Of a stretch of DNA of 64,000 bases, positions 1-9,354 are shown one piece after another; position 1 is the stretch's first letter; the number at the start of each line of letters is the position of its first letter. Below the pieces are notes generated by a model that saw only the letters and a program-made list of their open reading frames with translations, was not told the origin of the DNA and searched no databases. The DNA is from Pedomonas mirosovicensis (lineage in GTDB: Bacteria; Pseudomonadota; Alphaproteobacteria; Sphingomonadales; Sphingomonadaceae): assembly GCF_022569295.1 (NCBI RefSeq), contig NZ_JAKFIA010000001.1, positions 1,565,001-1,629,000 of the forward strand, given 5' to 3'. The position numbers and the translations under genes were made by a program.

Positions 1-22
1 TTTTGCGGGAAGGCGTTTGGGC

Positions 23-1783
23 ATGGATAATTCGGGTTTCAGGCAGGTTCTTCTGGCGGCCGTGGGCGCGCTGGCTCTTGTGTCGCCGACGCTGGCGTCT
101 CCGGCCTTGGCCGCCGGGCAGGCGGCAGCGCCGGTTGCGACGGAAGCAGCCCAGCAGGCGGCTTTGCCGCGCCCCAAGCTGATCGTCGCGATTTCCGTCG
201 ACCAGTTCAGCAGCAACCTGTTCGGCGGCTGGCGCGGCCGGTATGTGGCGGGCCTCAAGCGGCTGGGCAACGAGGGGATCGTTTACCCGAACGGCTACCA
301 GAGCCATGCGGCGACCGAGACCTGCCCAGGGCATTCGACCCTGCTGACCGGTCGCCACCCCAGCGGCACCGGCATTAACGCCAACGACTTTTACGACGTG
401 ACCCAGGGCCGGGAGGTCTATTGCCTTGAGGACACGGCCATGCGCCCGGCGCACGATCCGAAGGCGGACCCGACCGAGGGCCGCAGCGCGAAGAATCTGA
501 AGGCCTCGACCCTGGGCGACTGGCTGAAGGCGCAGTCTCCCAAGAGCCGGGTGTTTGCCATCTCCGGCAAGGATCGCGGCGCGATCAACATGGGTGGCCA
601 CAAGGCCGATGGCGAGTTCTGGCTGGTGGGCGGCTATGGGTTCACCACCTTCGTGCCCGCGGGCCAGTCGGGCGCGAAGGCGCTGGAGCCGGTGGCCGCG
701 CTGAACAAGCGCATCCGGGAATACTGGAAGCAGACGCCGCCCACGTGGACCTATGCGGACGAAAGCTGCCGGGCGCTGGAGCATGACTGGACGATCAACG
801 GCAAGACCTGGCGCTCGCAGCTGCCGCCCGTGGGCTGGGATGTGAAGAGCCCCACCTTCATCAAGGACCAGTTCATGGTGTCGCCGTTCATGGACGAGCT
901 GACCCTTGAGGGCGCGCGCGAGCTGGTCAAGGAGTACAAGCTAGGGCAGGGCGAGGCGACCGACCTCCTGGCGGTCAGCCTGTCGGCCAACGATTATGTG
1001 GGCCACCGCTACGGCACCAACGGCCCGGAAATGTGCGACCAGCAGGTGCGGCTCGACCAGCAGCTGGGCAAGTTCCTGGACGATCTGGAGGAGCTTGGCG
1101 TGCCGTTCATGGTGGTGCTGTCGGCAGATCATGGCGGCCTTGATTTCCCCGAACGCCTCAATACGCGGGACGTGCCGCAGGCCGGCCGCATCGACGGCGA
1201 GGCGTTCATGGCCGACCTGAACGGCACGCTGCGCGCGCAGCTGGGGCTGGATTACGACCCGCTGCTGGCGGCGGGCCTGGATCAGATCTGGGTGGTGGAC
1301 CGCAACGGCAGGCAGCCCTCCGCCACCGAGCGGGAGCGGGTGCTGAAGGCGGCATTGCCGCTGGTGCGCCAGCGCCCGGAAGTGTCCGCCGCCTTTGATA
1401 GGGAAACGCTGCTGGGCACGCATGTTGACCGCGCCAAGCCGGTCGATGAGCTGAGCTTGCAGGAGCGGTTTGCGCTCAACACGGTGCAGGGCCGCAGCGC
1501 CGACATTTCCGTGGCGTTCAAGCCCTACCTTCAGGCGAAGAAGGCGAAGCCCGGCCAGTCGATGACCGGCCACGGCACGGTATGGAATTACGACCGCCGG
1601 GTGCCGATCCTGTTCTGGTGGCCGGGCGTGCAGCCGCAGGAGCGGCCGCTGCCGATGCCGACCGTGGATATCGCCCCGACGCTCGCCCACGTTCTCGGCA
1701 TTCAGCCGGACGGCGCGTTGGACGGCCAGTGCCGCGATCTCGCCGACTTCGGCACCGGGCGGTGCGCCGAGGCGAAACGCTAA
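23..1783 (+). CDS. PafA-type alkaline phosphatase family protein
   Basis: Secreted or periplasmic phosphomonoesterase of the alkaline phosphatase / nucleotide pyrophosphatase superfamily, 586 residues from the ATG; a TTG six bases upstream is an alternative start. The N-terminus is a hydrophobic signal peptide ending near the ALAAGQ segment (about residue 32). Metal and nucleophile motifs follow: VDQF (Asp60), the TETCPGHSTLLTG segment (about 98-110) that supplies the Thr nucleophile in PafA relatives, LSADHGG in the middle, and GHGT near the C-terminus. This order fits calcium-activated, phosphate-insensitive PafA enzymes, which release phosphate from organic phosphoesters outside the cytoplasm. 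The family call is firm; the substrate range is inferred. The gene lies 31 bp ahead of a GlxA-type regulator on the same strand. The window edge hides the upstream promoter. Confidence 0.88.
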   Translation: MDNSGFRQVLLAAVGALALVSPTLASPALAAGQAAAPVATEAAQQAALPRPKLIVAISVDQFSSNLFGGWRGRYVAGLKRLGNEGIVYPNGYQSHAATETCPGHSTLLTGRHPSGTGINANDFYDVTQGREVYCLEDTAMRPAHDPKADPTEGRSAKNLKASTLGDWLKAQSPKSRVFAISGKDRGAINMGGHKADGEFWLVGGYGFTTFVPAGQSGAKALEPVAALNKRIREYWKQTPPTWTYADESCRALEHDWTINGKTWRSQLPPVGWDVKSPTFIKDQFMVSPFMDELTLEGARELVKEYKLGQGEATDLLAVSLSANDYVGHRYGTNGPEMCDQQVRLDQQLGKFLDDLEELGVPFMVVLSADHGGLDFPERLNTRDVPQAGRIDGEAFMADLNGTLRAQLGLDYDPLLAAGLDQIWVVDRNGRQPSATERERVLKAALPLVRQRPEVSAAFDRETLLGTHVDRAKPVDELSLQERFALNTVQGRSADISVAFKPYLQAKKAKPGQSMTGHGTVWNYDRRVPILFWWPGVQPQERPLPMPTVDIAPTLAHVLGIQPDGALDGQCRDLADFGTGRCAEAKR

Positions 1784-1814
1784 GGCGGGGAGCTGGCAGG
1801 CGAGGGCGGTTGCC

Positions 1815-2789
1815 ATGAAGGATCATCTGGTTGCCGCCCTTGTCTATGATGGGCTTTACACCTTCGAATTCGGCTGCGTGACCGAGGTGTTCGGCCTGCA
1901 TCGGCCGGAGGTGCCGGCGCCCTGGTATGACTTCGCCGTGTGCGCGGTGGATAGCGGGCCGCTGCGGGCGGCCGGTGGAGTTCGGATCGAGGCAAGCCAC
2001 GGGCTGGAGACGCTGGCCCGCGCCGGCACCATCCTGCTGCCCGGCTGGCCGCGCGACCGGGAGCCGCCGGAGACGCTGCTGGAGACACTCCGCCACGCCC
2101 ACGGGCGCGGCGCGCGCATCGCCTCCATCTGCTCGGGCGTGTTCCTGCTGGCGGCGACGGGCCTGCTGGACGGCCGCCGGGCCGCCTGCCACTGGATGCA
2201 TGCCGAGAGCCTGAAGGCCCGGTTTCCCGCCGTACAGGTGGAGCCGGATGTTCTCTACATCGATGAAGGCAGTTTCATCACCTCGGCCGGTTCGGCGGCG
2301 GGGCTCGACATGATGCTGCATCTGGTGCGGCGGGATCATGGCGCGCGCATCTGCAACATGGTCGCCCGGCGGCTGGTGCTGCCGCCGCACCGGGAGGGTG
2401 GGCAGGCGCAGTTCGTGCGCCGTCCGGTGCCGGTGCGGGGGGCAACGCGCTTTGCCGCCGCGCTCGATGGCCTGCGAGCGGAGGTGACGCAGCCGCTGAC
2501 GGTGGAGGCGATGGCGGCGCGCGCGGCTATGTCGCCGCGCACTTTCCACCGCCGCTTTCGCGAGGCGATGGGCATGACGCCGCAGGAATGGGTGATCCGG
2601 GAGCGGGTGGAAGTGGCGAAGGACCTGCTGGAGGAAGTGGCGCTGCCCATTGCCGTGGTCGCGGAGCGGGCCGGCTTCGGCGCGCCGGAGACGCTGCGGC
2701 TGCATTTCAAGCGCATCACCGGGCAGACGCCCGCCGCCTACCGCCGCCTGTTCGGCGGACACGAGGGGACAGGCGACGCATCGGCCTGA
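1815..2789 (+). CDS. GlxA/FtrA-type transcriptional regulator (DJ-1/PfpI + AraC HTH)
   Basis: Cytoplasmic regulator of 324 residues with two domains. Residues 1 to about 195 form a DJ-1/PfpI class I glutamine-amidotransferase-like fold with the nucleophile-elbow segment SICSGVFLLA followed by TGLLDGRRAACHW. Residues about 215-315 form an AraC-type double helix-turn-helix (MSPRTFHRRFREAMGMTP and GFGAPETLRLHFKR). Proteins with this architecture usually sense a small metabolite and control nearby catabolic genes. No obvious target operon lies beside it; the next gene downstream is a rhodanese and the upstream gene a phosphatase. The ATG at 1815 is preceded by a weak purine-rich stretch. Length matches the family (about 310-330). 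The ligand is unknown. Confidence 0.88.
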   Translation: MKDHLVAALVYDGLYTFEFGCVTEVFGLHRPEVPAPWYDFAVCAVDSGPLRAAGGVRIEASHGLETLARAGTILLPGWPRDREPPETLLETLRHAHGRGARIASICSGVFLLAATGLLDGRRAACHWMHAESLKARFPAVQVEPDVLYIDEGSFITSAGSAAGLDMMLHLVRRDHGARICNMVARRLVLPPHREGGQAQFVRRPVPVRGATRFAAALDGLRAEVTQPLTVEAMAARAAMSPRTFHRRFREAMGMTPQEWVIRERVEVAKDLLEEVALPIAVVAERAGFGAPETLRLHFKRITGQTPAAYRRLFGGHEGTGDASA

Positions 2790-2902
2790 GCGGCTTTCCA
2801 AGGATTTGGCAGGAATGCCCCGGTGGATTGTCGGCCCTGCCACTCACGGTGCGGGGCGCTGGCCGCTTAAATGCCCTCCGGTTCAGCAGCGGAAGGCAGG
2901 AC

Positions 2903-3309
2903 ATGATCCAACAGATCACGGCAAGCGCGGTGGCGGCAATTCCGGCAGCTTCTCCCGAGGCGGCGCTGGCCCACTTCGAGGCGCGGCTGACGTTCGAGAC
3001 GGACTGCGCCGATGTGCACGCCGCGCTTGCGGCAGGCGCGGCGGATTTCGTGCTGCTCGATGTGCGGGGGAGAGCGCCTTTGCGCGCGGGCACGTGCCGG
3101 GGGCGATCAATCTGCCGCACCGGGAAATCAGCAAGGAAACGCTGGCCCGCTGGCCGGAGGGGACGCTGTTCGTCGTCTACTGCGCCGGGCCGCACTGCAA
3201 CGGCGCGAACCGGGCGGCGGTGCAGCTGGCGCAGCTGGGGCGCTTGGTGAAGGAGATGATCGGCGGCATCACCGGCTGGCTGGACGAGGGTTTCGCGCTG
3301 GAAGACTAG
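2903..3309 (+). CDS. rhodanese-like domain protein (frameshifted)
   Basis: Small single-domain rhodanese, about 135 residues when repaired. It starts at ATG 2903 behind GGAAGGCAGG. The first frame runs to LLDVRG; the rest (ESAFARGHVPGAINLPH, then FVVYCAGPHCNGANRAA and GGITGWLDEGF) is in another frame. The active-site loop C-A-G-P-H-C-N-G gives a candidate catalytic Cys. The switch falls in a run of five G at 3066-3070, where six would restore the frame. Both halves are well conserved, so a recent mutation or a sequencing error is more likely than an old pseudogene. Rhodaneses carry sulfur as a Cys persulfide; the partner is unknown. It is in line with the GlxA regulator gene 113 bp upstream, which could regulate it. 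Confidence 0.8.
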
Positions 3310-3324
3310 GGCGGTTTGTTTTTA

Positions 3325-3347
3325 TGCGGGGACCCCGGATCCCTGCA
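3325..3347. repeat. weak copy of the paired-hairpin intergenic unit
   Basis: In the 98-bp convergent gap between the rhodanese and dgt, TGCGGGGA and TCCCTGCA form an imperfect stem (one mismatch) followed by TCCCTGGGG. It resembles the GCAG-GGG / CCC-CTGC hairpin plus CCC tail seen at other convergent junctions in the window. Only one arm is recognisable. It may help terminate the rhodanese transcript. Confidence 0.4.
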
Positions 3348-3407
3348 TCCCTGGGGAAGGTGGGGCTGCTAGTTGGAAGGTCCTCCGCGAATGAAAGCGC
3401 GAAAATC

Positions 3408-4742
3408 CTATAGCCGGTCGAACACAGAACCCATGCGGGGGCTGAACAGGCGATCGTAGGTCTTCAGCAGAAAGCCGTCGGTCATGCCCGCTACATAATC
3501 GCAGATGACGCGCAGGCCGCCACCGGCGGCGTACTGCTGATGAACGTCCACCGGCAGCAGGGTTTTGGGGTCGGAGCACAGCGCCTCGAACACCGAGACC
3601 ACCATTTGCTGGCCCTTAAATTCCAGCTGCTGAACCTGCGGGCTAAGAATAACCGTCTTCATGATGAGCGCGCGCAGGGCATCAAGGAAGACGCGATGCT
3701 CGGGCGGCAGGCTGGCGCGGTAGCGCAGCAGCGGCTCGGCAAAGCGGCCGGTGTCTTCAAGCACGGCGTTCTTGACGAAATAGTGCACCATTTCGCCGAT
3801 GAGGCGTTTGCGAAGGCCGCCATCGCCGAACAGGCCCGAGAGATAAAAATCGTAAGGGTCGCCCTGAATGGCGTAGCGGCCACCAGAGGCGAGATCCTGC
3901 AGGAACCGGGCGCAGGTTTCTACCGGGACAAACGGCGCGAACGCCTCCCGGCTGATGAGGGAAAGGGCAATGGCGTCCTCCAGATCATGGACGCCGTAGG
4001 CGATGTCGTCTGCCAGATCCATGATGCTGCAATCGAGCGACTTGTGCAGCGGCCTGTGGTGCTTGTCCTCGCGCGTCTCCAGCCGCTGGAATTCGTCCCG
4101 GTCGGCGGCGGCGAAGGGGGCGAGAACCCAATCCACCACATCCTGCTCGCTATCGAGGTAGCATTTGGGCGGATGGCAGGCATTGCGGTCGATAATGCGG
4201 ATGAGTGCGGCCTTTTCATCCAGCCGGGGCACGACCTGCGGGTTGCGCGCGCGGCTGTAGGATGCCGGATATTTCAGGACTCCAAGCAGGGTGCAGCGGG
4301 TAAGGTTGGCGCCATGCCGTTCCGAGAAGGCTTCCAGCCGGGAAAGGATACGCAGGGTCTGGCCATTGCCCTCAAAGCCGCCGGCATCGCGCATGCAGTA
4401 GTTGAGCGCCACCTCGCCGCCATGGCCGAAGGGCGGGTGACCCAAATCGTGGGTGAAGCCGATGGTCTGGATCAGGCAGGCCTCGGGCAGGTGAGCGTGG
4501 GCTGGATGCTCCGGCCAGAAGACGCGGAAATGCTCCACCAGCCCACCGGCGATCTGCGCCACCTCCAGCGAGTGGGTGAGGCGGGTGCGATAGAAGTCGC
4601 TGTCGCCGAGATTGAGGATCTGGGTCTTGCCCTGAAGGCGCCGGAAGGAGGCGGAGTGAATCACGCGGGCATAATCGATGTCATAGGGCGAGCGCGCGTC
4701 CTGCTGCTTTGCCCTCGGAGTGTCGCGCCGCTCGGTCCACAT
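3408..4742 (-). CDS. dgt: deoxyguanosinetriphosphate triphosphohydrolase-like protein (dGTPase)
   Basis: HD-domain dNTPase of 444 residues, the usual length for the Dgt-like family. It hydrolyses dNTPs, typically dGTP, to the nucleoside and triphosphate and so limits nucleotide pools. Motifs in order: the N-terminal family signature RDTPRAKQQDARSPY and SFRRLQGKTQ, the metal-binding His57 in TRLTHSLEV, and His98-Asp99 in FTHDLGHPPFGHGGE, then DLADDIAYGVHDLEDA with the later metal Asp. ATG 4742 is the natural start, since MWTERRDTP matches the family N-terminus. Single gene on the minus strand facing the rhodanese. Substrate preference within dNTPs cannot be read from sequence. Confidence 0.93.
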   Translation of the reverse strand: MWTERRDTPRAKQQDARSPYDIDYARVIHSASFRRLQGKTQILNLGDSDFYRTRLTHSLEVAQIAGGLVEHFRVFWPEHPAHAHLPEACLIQTIGFTHDLGHPPFGHGGEVALNYCMRDAGGFEGNGQTLRILSRLEAFSERHGANLTRCTLLGVLKYPASYSRARNPQVVPRLDEKAALIRIIDRNACHPPKCYLDSEQDVVDWVLAPFAAADRDEFQRLETREDKHHRPLHKSLDCSIMDLADDIAYGVHDLEDAIALSLISREAFAPFVPVETCARFLQDLASGGRYAIQGDPYDFYLSGLFGDGGLRKRLIGEMVHYFVKNAVLEDTGRFAEPLLRYRASLPPEHRVFLDALRALIMKTVILSPQVQQLEFKGQQMVVSVFEALCSDPKTLLPVDVHQQYAAGGGLRVICDYVAGMTDGFLLKTYDRLFSPRMGSVFDRL

Positions 4743-4849
4743 GGATGCTGGATATCCCTGCTGAATGGATTGGTGCGGTTATAGGCAAAGCCTCCGCTGG
4801 TTGAAAAGCCGGGAAGGAGGCGCGTTTGCCATGCCTTGCCGCGCTTTGG

Positions 4850-6982
4850 CTATGGGTCCTCGCGGGCGTTCTCGGTCAGCACCTGGGCCTCGAAGTCGGC
4901 GAGCGGCACGGGGCGGCCATAGAGGAAGCCCTGCAGGCACGGCGCGCCCATATCGGCGATGCGTTTGGCGATCACCTCGGTCTCGACGCCTTCCACCACC
5001 ACATGAAGGCCAAGGCGGTTGGCGAGGTCGAGAATGGCCCAGACGATCTTCTCACTGTCAGAGCCTTCCTCCAGGTTGGCGATGAAGCTCCGGTCGATCT
5101 TGATTTCCTTGATCGGCAGGTTGCCGAGATAGCTGAGCGAGGAATAGCCGGTGCCGAAGTCGTCGATGGAAAGGCGCACGCCAAGGCCTGCCAGGGCTTC
5201 CATCACATCGATGTTCTGCCGGGAGCCCTCCATGGCGGCGGTTTCGGTGATCTCCACGATCAGCCGATCGGGCCGGTAGCCGTGGTTGGCGATCATCCCC
5301 GAGACGGCGCTGGCGAAGCCCCGGTCGCGGAACTGGTAGGAGGAGGCATTGATGGAGAGGTCGAGCGCGCCGAACACGCCGCCGCGCCGTTCCCAGTCGC
5401 CCAGCGTCTTGCTGGCCTCCCGCGCCACCCAGTTGCCGAGCGCGTTGATGAGGCCGAATTTCTCGGCCAGGCCGATGAAGGCGGCCGGCGGCAGCAGGCC
5501 GCGCTCCGGGTGGTTCCAGCGCAGTAGCGCCTCCGCGCCGCAGATGCGGCGGGTCGCGGCATCGATCTTGGGCTGGTAATAAAGCTCCAGCTCATCCTCG
5601 GTGATGGCGCGGCGCAGCTGAAGACTGGTTTGCAATTCGTCGCTGGCCTTCTCGCCCATGTCGGGCGTGAAGAAGCGAAAGCCCGCCCGGCCCTTGCCCT
5701 TCACATCGAACATGGCGATGTCCGCGCGACTAATCAGCTCCTCGGGCTGGCTGCCGTCCTCTGGATAGCAGGCGAGGCCGATGCAGCAGGACAGGTTGAG
5801 GGTGTGGCCATCGATCTCGTAGGGCTCCTCGATGGTGCGGCAGATGCGCTGGGCGATGATCTCGCCGACGGACCGCTCAACCGGAGCCCTGGCAATGATG
5901 ATGAACTCGTCGCCGCCGAAGCGCGCCACCAGATCATCCGGCCGCACGGCCTGCCGCATGCGATCTGCCACGTGCGCCAGCAAGACGTCGCCCACCTTGT
6001 GACCGAACTCATCGTTGACCGCCTTGAAACCATCCAGGTCCACGAACATGACGATGTAGCGAGACTGCTCGCGCGATTCAGGCGTGGGCAGGGTCCGCAG
6101 GTGCCAGTCGAGGGCGGTGCGGCTGGCAAGGCCGGTGAGGGGATCGCTCATCGCCAGCCGCTCCAGCTGGGCGTTGGCTTGCTCGAGCGAGCGGTTGAGC
6201 TTGCTGGTGGCGGATTCGTAGCGGCTGTCGAGAAAGGCCACGATGATGGTGCTGCCCAGTAGCACCGATGCGCCGACGGCCGCGATCTGCCCCAGGGTCG
6301 AGATATCCAGCGAGCCGGTTGCGCCGCAGATGCTGCCCACCGCGAAGTTGGCGGCCATCATGCCGGTGTAGTGCATTCCGGAGATGCCCAGCCCCATGAT
6401 CGCTGCGGCGGCAAGCATGGGCAGGATGAGGAGATTGTCGGCGCCTTCCCTGCGGCCGAGGGTGAAGCAGGTCCACAGGGCGGCGATGGAGGCGACGATG
6501 GCGATAATCAGGGAAGCAGCGAACAGCGTGGGGTCATAGGTGATGGCCGGCTGCATCTTCATGGCGGCCATGCCGGTGTAATGCATGGCGGCAACCCCGA
6601 GCCCCATGAGCAGACCGCCCAGCAGCAGGCGGTTGGTGGACAGCTCCGAGCGCGTCACTTCATTGAGCGCGAACAGGCACACGCCCAGCGCGATGACCAG
6701 CGAGAGCAGGGTGAGGGGCGCATCATAGCCCACCGGGATCGGCAACTTGAACGCCAGCATGCCAACGAAGTGCATGCTCCAGATGCCGCCGGCCATGGAC
6801 AGCGCGCCGAGCGACAGCCACAGCGGGCGCAGGCCGGTCGAGACGACCATGCGCTGGGTGACCGCCAGAGCAACATAGGCGGCGCAAGTGGCGATAAAAT
6901 AGGAAGCAATGACCAGAAGCGGATCAAAGCTTCCGGTCATGGTCTCGGCAGCTGGCAGGTCAAAGCTGGTAAACAAACGCAT
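4850..6982 (-). CDS. MHYT-sensor GGDEF/EAL cyclic-di-GMP protein
   Basis: Inner-membrane signalling protein of 710 residues. Residues 1-250 form a seven-helix MHYT sensor with the repeated metal-binding motif: MHFVG (about 70), MHYTG (about 133) and MHYTG (about 203). A short linker helix leads to a GGDEF domain (DPLTGL near 281, ARFGGDEF near 355, catalytic motif intact) and an EAL domain (GAEALLRW, EITETAAMEG, DDFGTGYSS, KIDRSFI, VVVEGVETE, GFLYGRPVP). All key EAL residues appear present, so both synthesis and hydrolysis of cyclic-di-GMP are possible; which dominates cannot be told. MHYT domains are thought to bind copper and sense a diatomic gas such as O2, CO or NO. Monocistronic by layout. 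Confidence 0.95.
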   Translation of the reverse strand: MRLFTSFDLPAAETMTGSFDPLLVIASYFIATCAAYVALAVTQRMVVSTGLRPLWLSLGALSMAGGIWSMHFVGMLAFKLPIPVGYDAPLTLLSLVIALGVCLFALNEVTRSELSTNRLLLGGLLMGLGVAAMHYTGMAAMKMQPAITYDPTLFAASLIIAIVASIAALWTCFTLGRREGADNLLILPMLAAAAIMGLGISGMHYTGMMAANFAVGSICGATGSLDISTLGQIAAVGASVLLGSTIIVAFLDSRYESATSKLNRSLEQANAQLERLAMSDPLTGLASRTALDWHLRTLPTPESREQSRYIVMFVDLDGFKAVNDEFGHKVGDVLLAHVADRMRQAVRPDDLVARFGGDEFIIIARAPVERSVGEIIAQRICRTIEEPYEIDGHTLNLSCCIGLACYPEDGSQPEELISRADIAMFDVKGKGRAGFRFFTPDMGEKASDELQTSLQLRRAITEDELELYYQPKIDAATRRICGAEALLRWNHPERGLLPPAAFIGLAEKFGLINALGNWVAREASKTLGDWERRGGVFGALDLSINASSYQFRDRGFASAVSGMIANHGYRPDRLIVEITETAAMEGSRQNIDVMEALAGLGVRLSIDDFGTGYSSLSYLGNLPIKEIKIDRSFIANLEEGSDSEKIVWAILDLANRLGLHVVVEGVETEVIAKRIADMGAPCLQGFLYGRPVPLADFEAQVLTENAREDP

Positions 6983-7205
6983 CAGTTACGCCCGCTCCGC
7001 AAGTGGATCGTTTCACTGGTGGGCTTTACCGGTAAGCTTCTGACGAAATCGTAAACATGCTGAAAACCAAACCCGCGGATGGCGGTTGGTGGTTGGGAGG
7101 AAATTATATTTTCGCCTCAATTGGTTATTGAGGATTTCTCATCTTGAAACGCAGGGCTGGGCCGGCGGGAGGGCGCACGCTCCTCAGGCTTTGTGCGTAT
7201 GATAA

Positions 7206-7239
7206 AAGGAAGGGCCGCGATGCGTCGCGGCCCTTCCTT
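7206..7239 (-). terminator. rho-independent terminator downstream of icd
   Basis: Perfect 15-bp stem with the four-base loop TGCG, 57 bp past the icd stop. On the minus strand it is followed by TTTATC. A strong intrinsic terminator, and the last signal before the divergent upstream region of the MHYT gene. Confidence 0.85.
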
Positions 7240-7249
7240 GTCTCGATCT

Positions 7250-7272
7250 GAATCGGCCCGTAAGGCCGATTC
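7250..7272. terminator. second hairpin after icd
   Basis: GAATCGGCC and GGCCGATTC pair around a CGTAA loop, 25 bp after the icd stop and just before the main terminator. No T-run follows. It may stabilise the icd mRNA 3' end or assist termination. The remaining sequence between 6983 and 7205 shows no gene. Confidence 0.5.
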
Positions 7273-7296
7273 GGCTCGTCGTTGCGGCAGGTGGCC

Positions 7297-8514
7297 TTAG
7301 GCGGCCATCGCCTTTTCCAGGTTCTCGACGATCGCCTCGAAGAACTTCTCGGTGGTCAGCCAGGGCTGATCCGGGCCGACGAGGATGGCGAGGTCCTTGG
7401 TCATCTTGCCGCTCTCGACGGTCTGGACGCAGACGCGCTCCAGGGTCTCAGCGAACTTGGTGACTTCCGGGGTGCCGTCCAGCTTGCCACGGTGCTTCAG
7501 GCCGCCGGTCCACGCGAAGATGGAGGCGATCGGGTTGGTGGAGGTCGCCTTGCCTTCCTGATGCATGCGGTAGTGACGGGTGACGGTGCCGTGGGCGGCC
7601 TCGGCCTCCACGGTCTGGCCGTCCGGCGTCATCAGGATCGAGGTCATCAGACCCAGCGAGCCGAAACCCTGGGCCACCTGATCCGACTGCACGTCGCCGT
7701 CGTAGTTCTTGCAGGCCCAGACGAACTTGCCGCTCCACTTGAGGGCGCTGGCCACCATGTCGTCGATCAGGCGGTGCTCGTAGGTGATGCCGGCGGCCTG
7801 GAACTTGTCCTTGAACTCGCTGTCAAAGACTTCCTGAAACAGATCCTTGAAGCGGCCGTCATAGGCCTTGAGGATCGTGTTCTTGGTGGAGAGGTACACC
7901 GGCCAGCCGCGGGCCAGGCCATAGTTCATGCAGGCGCGGGCAAAGTCGCGGATCGACTCGTCCAGGTTGTACATGCCCATGGCAACGCCGGAGGAGGGGA
8001 AGTTGAAAACCTCGAACTCCTGCTCGTCCTTGCCGTCCTCGCTCACCCACTTCATGGTGAGCTTGCCGGCGCCCGGCACCTTGAAATCGGTGGCGCGGTA
8101 CTGGTCGCCGAAGGCGTGACGGCCGACCACGATGGGGTCGGTCCAGCCCGGCACGATGCGCGGCACGTTCTTCATGATGATCGGCTCGCGGAACACGGTG
8201 CCGCCCAGAATGTTGCGGATGGTGCCGTTGGGCGACTTCCACATCTTCTTGAGGTTGAATTCCTTCACGCGGGCTTCGTCCGGCGTGATGGTGGCGCACT
8301 TCACGCCGACGCCATACTGCTTGATGGCGTTGGCGGCATCGATCGTGATCTGGTCTTCGGTCTCGTCGCGCTTCTGGACGCCGAGATCGTAGTACTTCAG
8401 GTCGATGTCGAGGTACGGCAGGATGAGGCGCTCACGGATCCATTGCCAGATGATGCGGGTCATCTCGTCGCCGTCGAGCTCGACGACCGGATTTTTCACT
8501 TTGATTTTAGCCAT
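7297..8514 (-). CDS. icd: NADP-dependent isocitrate dehydrogenase
   Basis: TCA-cycle enzyme converting isocitrate to 2-oxoglutarate and CO2 with NADP reduction, in the cytoplasm. 405 residues starting [18 protein letters not shown], the typical start of the eukaryotic-like homodimeric type found in alphaproteobacteria; an in-frame upstream ATG at 8535 is less likely. Recognisable segments: [12 protein letters not shown], the substrate loop [40 protein letters not shown] and [12 protein letters not shown]. Monocistronic with two hairpins downstream. It makes the 2-oxoglutarate that the PII protein encoded at 25.2 kb would sense. Confidence 0.96.
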   Translation of the reverse strand: MAKIKVKNPVVELDGDEMTRIIWQWIRERLILPYLDIDLKYYDLGVQKRDETEDQITIDAANAIKQYGVGVKCATITPDEARVKEFNLKKMWKSPNGTIRNILGGTVFREPIIMKNVPRIVPGWTDPIVVGRHAFGDQYRATDFKVPGAGKLTMKWVSEDGKDEQEFEVFNFPSSGVAMGMYNLDESIRDFARACMNYGLARGWPVYLSTKNTILKAYDGRFKDLFQEVFDSEFKDKFQAAGITYEHRLIDDMVASALKWSGKFVWACKNYDGDVQSDQVAQGFGSLGLMTSILMTPDGQTVEAEAAHGTVTRHYRMHQEGKATSTNPIASIFAWTGGLKHRGKLDGTPEVTKFAETLERVCVQTVESGKMTKDLAILVGPDQPWLTTEKFFEAIVENLEKAMAA

Positions 8515-8630
8515 TAAATCCCTCCGGAACAGCAACTAGCCGCGGGCGCGGTGCGTCAAGAAATTCCGCTGGGTTGTGTAGCAGGCCGGGCCGCCAAATC
8601 AACTGGCACGGCCGTTTCGGTCCCAAAAAC

Positions 8631-9296
8631 CTAATCCCGTCGCCGGCCGGGCGCTGCGCTGCGCGGGGCCGACCCGCGCCCGAGCATGGCCATCAGCGAC
8701 TCAAGGTCCGGCAGGGCCACGGCCTCGGCAAGCAGGCGCGTATCCCCGAAGCCTTCCGCCACCACGTGTTCCAGCAACGCCTGAAACGGCCGCCAGTAGC
8801 CATTGGGTCCGAGAAGCCAGGTGGGCTTGGCGTGCTCGCCCAGCTGGGACCAGGTCATCATCTCCAGCAGTTCATCGAGCGTGCCGATGCCGCCGGGCAG
8901 GGCAAGGAAGGCGTTTGACCGGGCGGCCATCACCTGCTTGCGCTGTTGGAGGGTATCAACCACCACCAGTTCGGTAAGGCCCGGCTGGGCAATCTCGACG
9001 GTGGCGAGATAGGCGGGAATGACGCCGATCACCCGGCCGCCGGCATCAAGCGCCGCGCGCGCGGCAATGCCCATCAGCCCGAGCGCGCCGCCGCCGTAAA
9101 CAAGCGCGATGCCCTCCTGTGCCAGCCGCGCGCCAAGCTCGGCCGCCAGCACGGCATGGGCCGGATCATGGCCGGTGCGGGAGCCGCAGAACAGACACAG
9201 ATGGCTGGTCTGGCGGGCCGGCGCGGCGGGATCCTGCGAAGCGGTTTCGGCGGAAGCGGCGGTGTCTTGCGGCTGTGTCATGTCGACGGCGAGCAT
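8631..9296 (-). CDS. LOG family protein (nucleoside 5'-monophosphate phosphoribohydrolase)
   Basis: Rossmann-fold LOG family enzyme, 221 residues, with the diagnostic catalytic and nucleotide motif PGGIGTLDELLEMMTWSQLG (a 20-residue block near 135) and VYGGGALGLMG upstream. Family members split the N-glycosidic bond of nucleoside monophosphates, releasing the base and ribose 5-phosphate; some make cytokinins in plants and in bacteria. The first 35 residues are Ala/Gln-rich and unlike the family, so the true start could be the Met at 9281. Single gene, in line with icd but 335 bp before it. The physiological substrate is unknown. Confidence 0.85.
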   Translation of the reverse strand: MLAVDMTQPQDTAASAETASQDPAAPARQTSHLCLFCGSRTGHDPAHAVLAAELGARLAQEGIALVYGGGALGLMGIAARAALDAGGRVIGVIPAYLATVEIAQPGLTELVVVDTLQQRKQVMAARSNAFLALPGGIGTLDELLEMMTWSQLGEHAKPTWLLGPNGYWRPFQALLEHVVAEGFGDTRLLAEAVALPDLESLMAMLGRGSAPRSAAPGRRRD

Positions 9297-9354
9297 AGCC
9301 TTGGCGGGCGCGCCTCGCCAGAGGCGCGCGGTAAAAAGGCCGGGTGGGGATCTG

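Noticed and set aside
3540-4784. A 414-codon plus-strand frame opposite dgt
   Set aside because: Shadow of the dGTPase gene, whose HD motifs are intact on the other strand.
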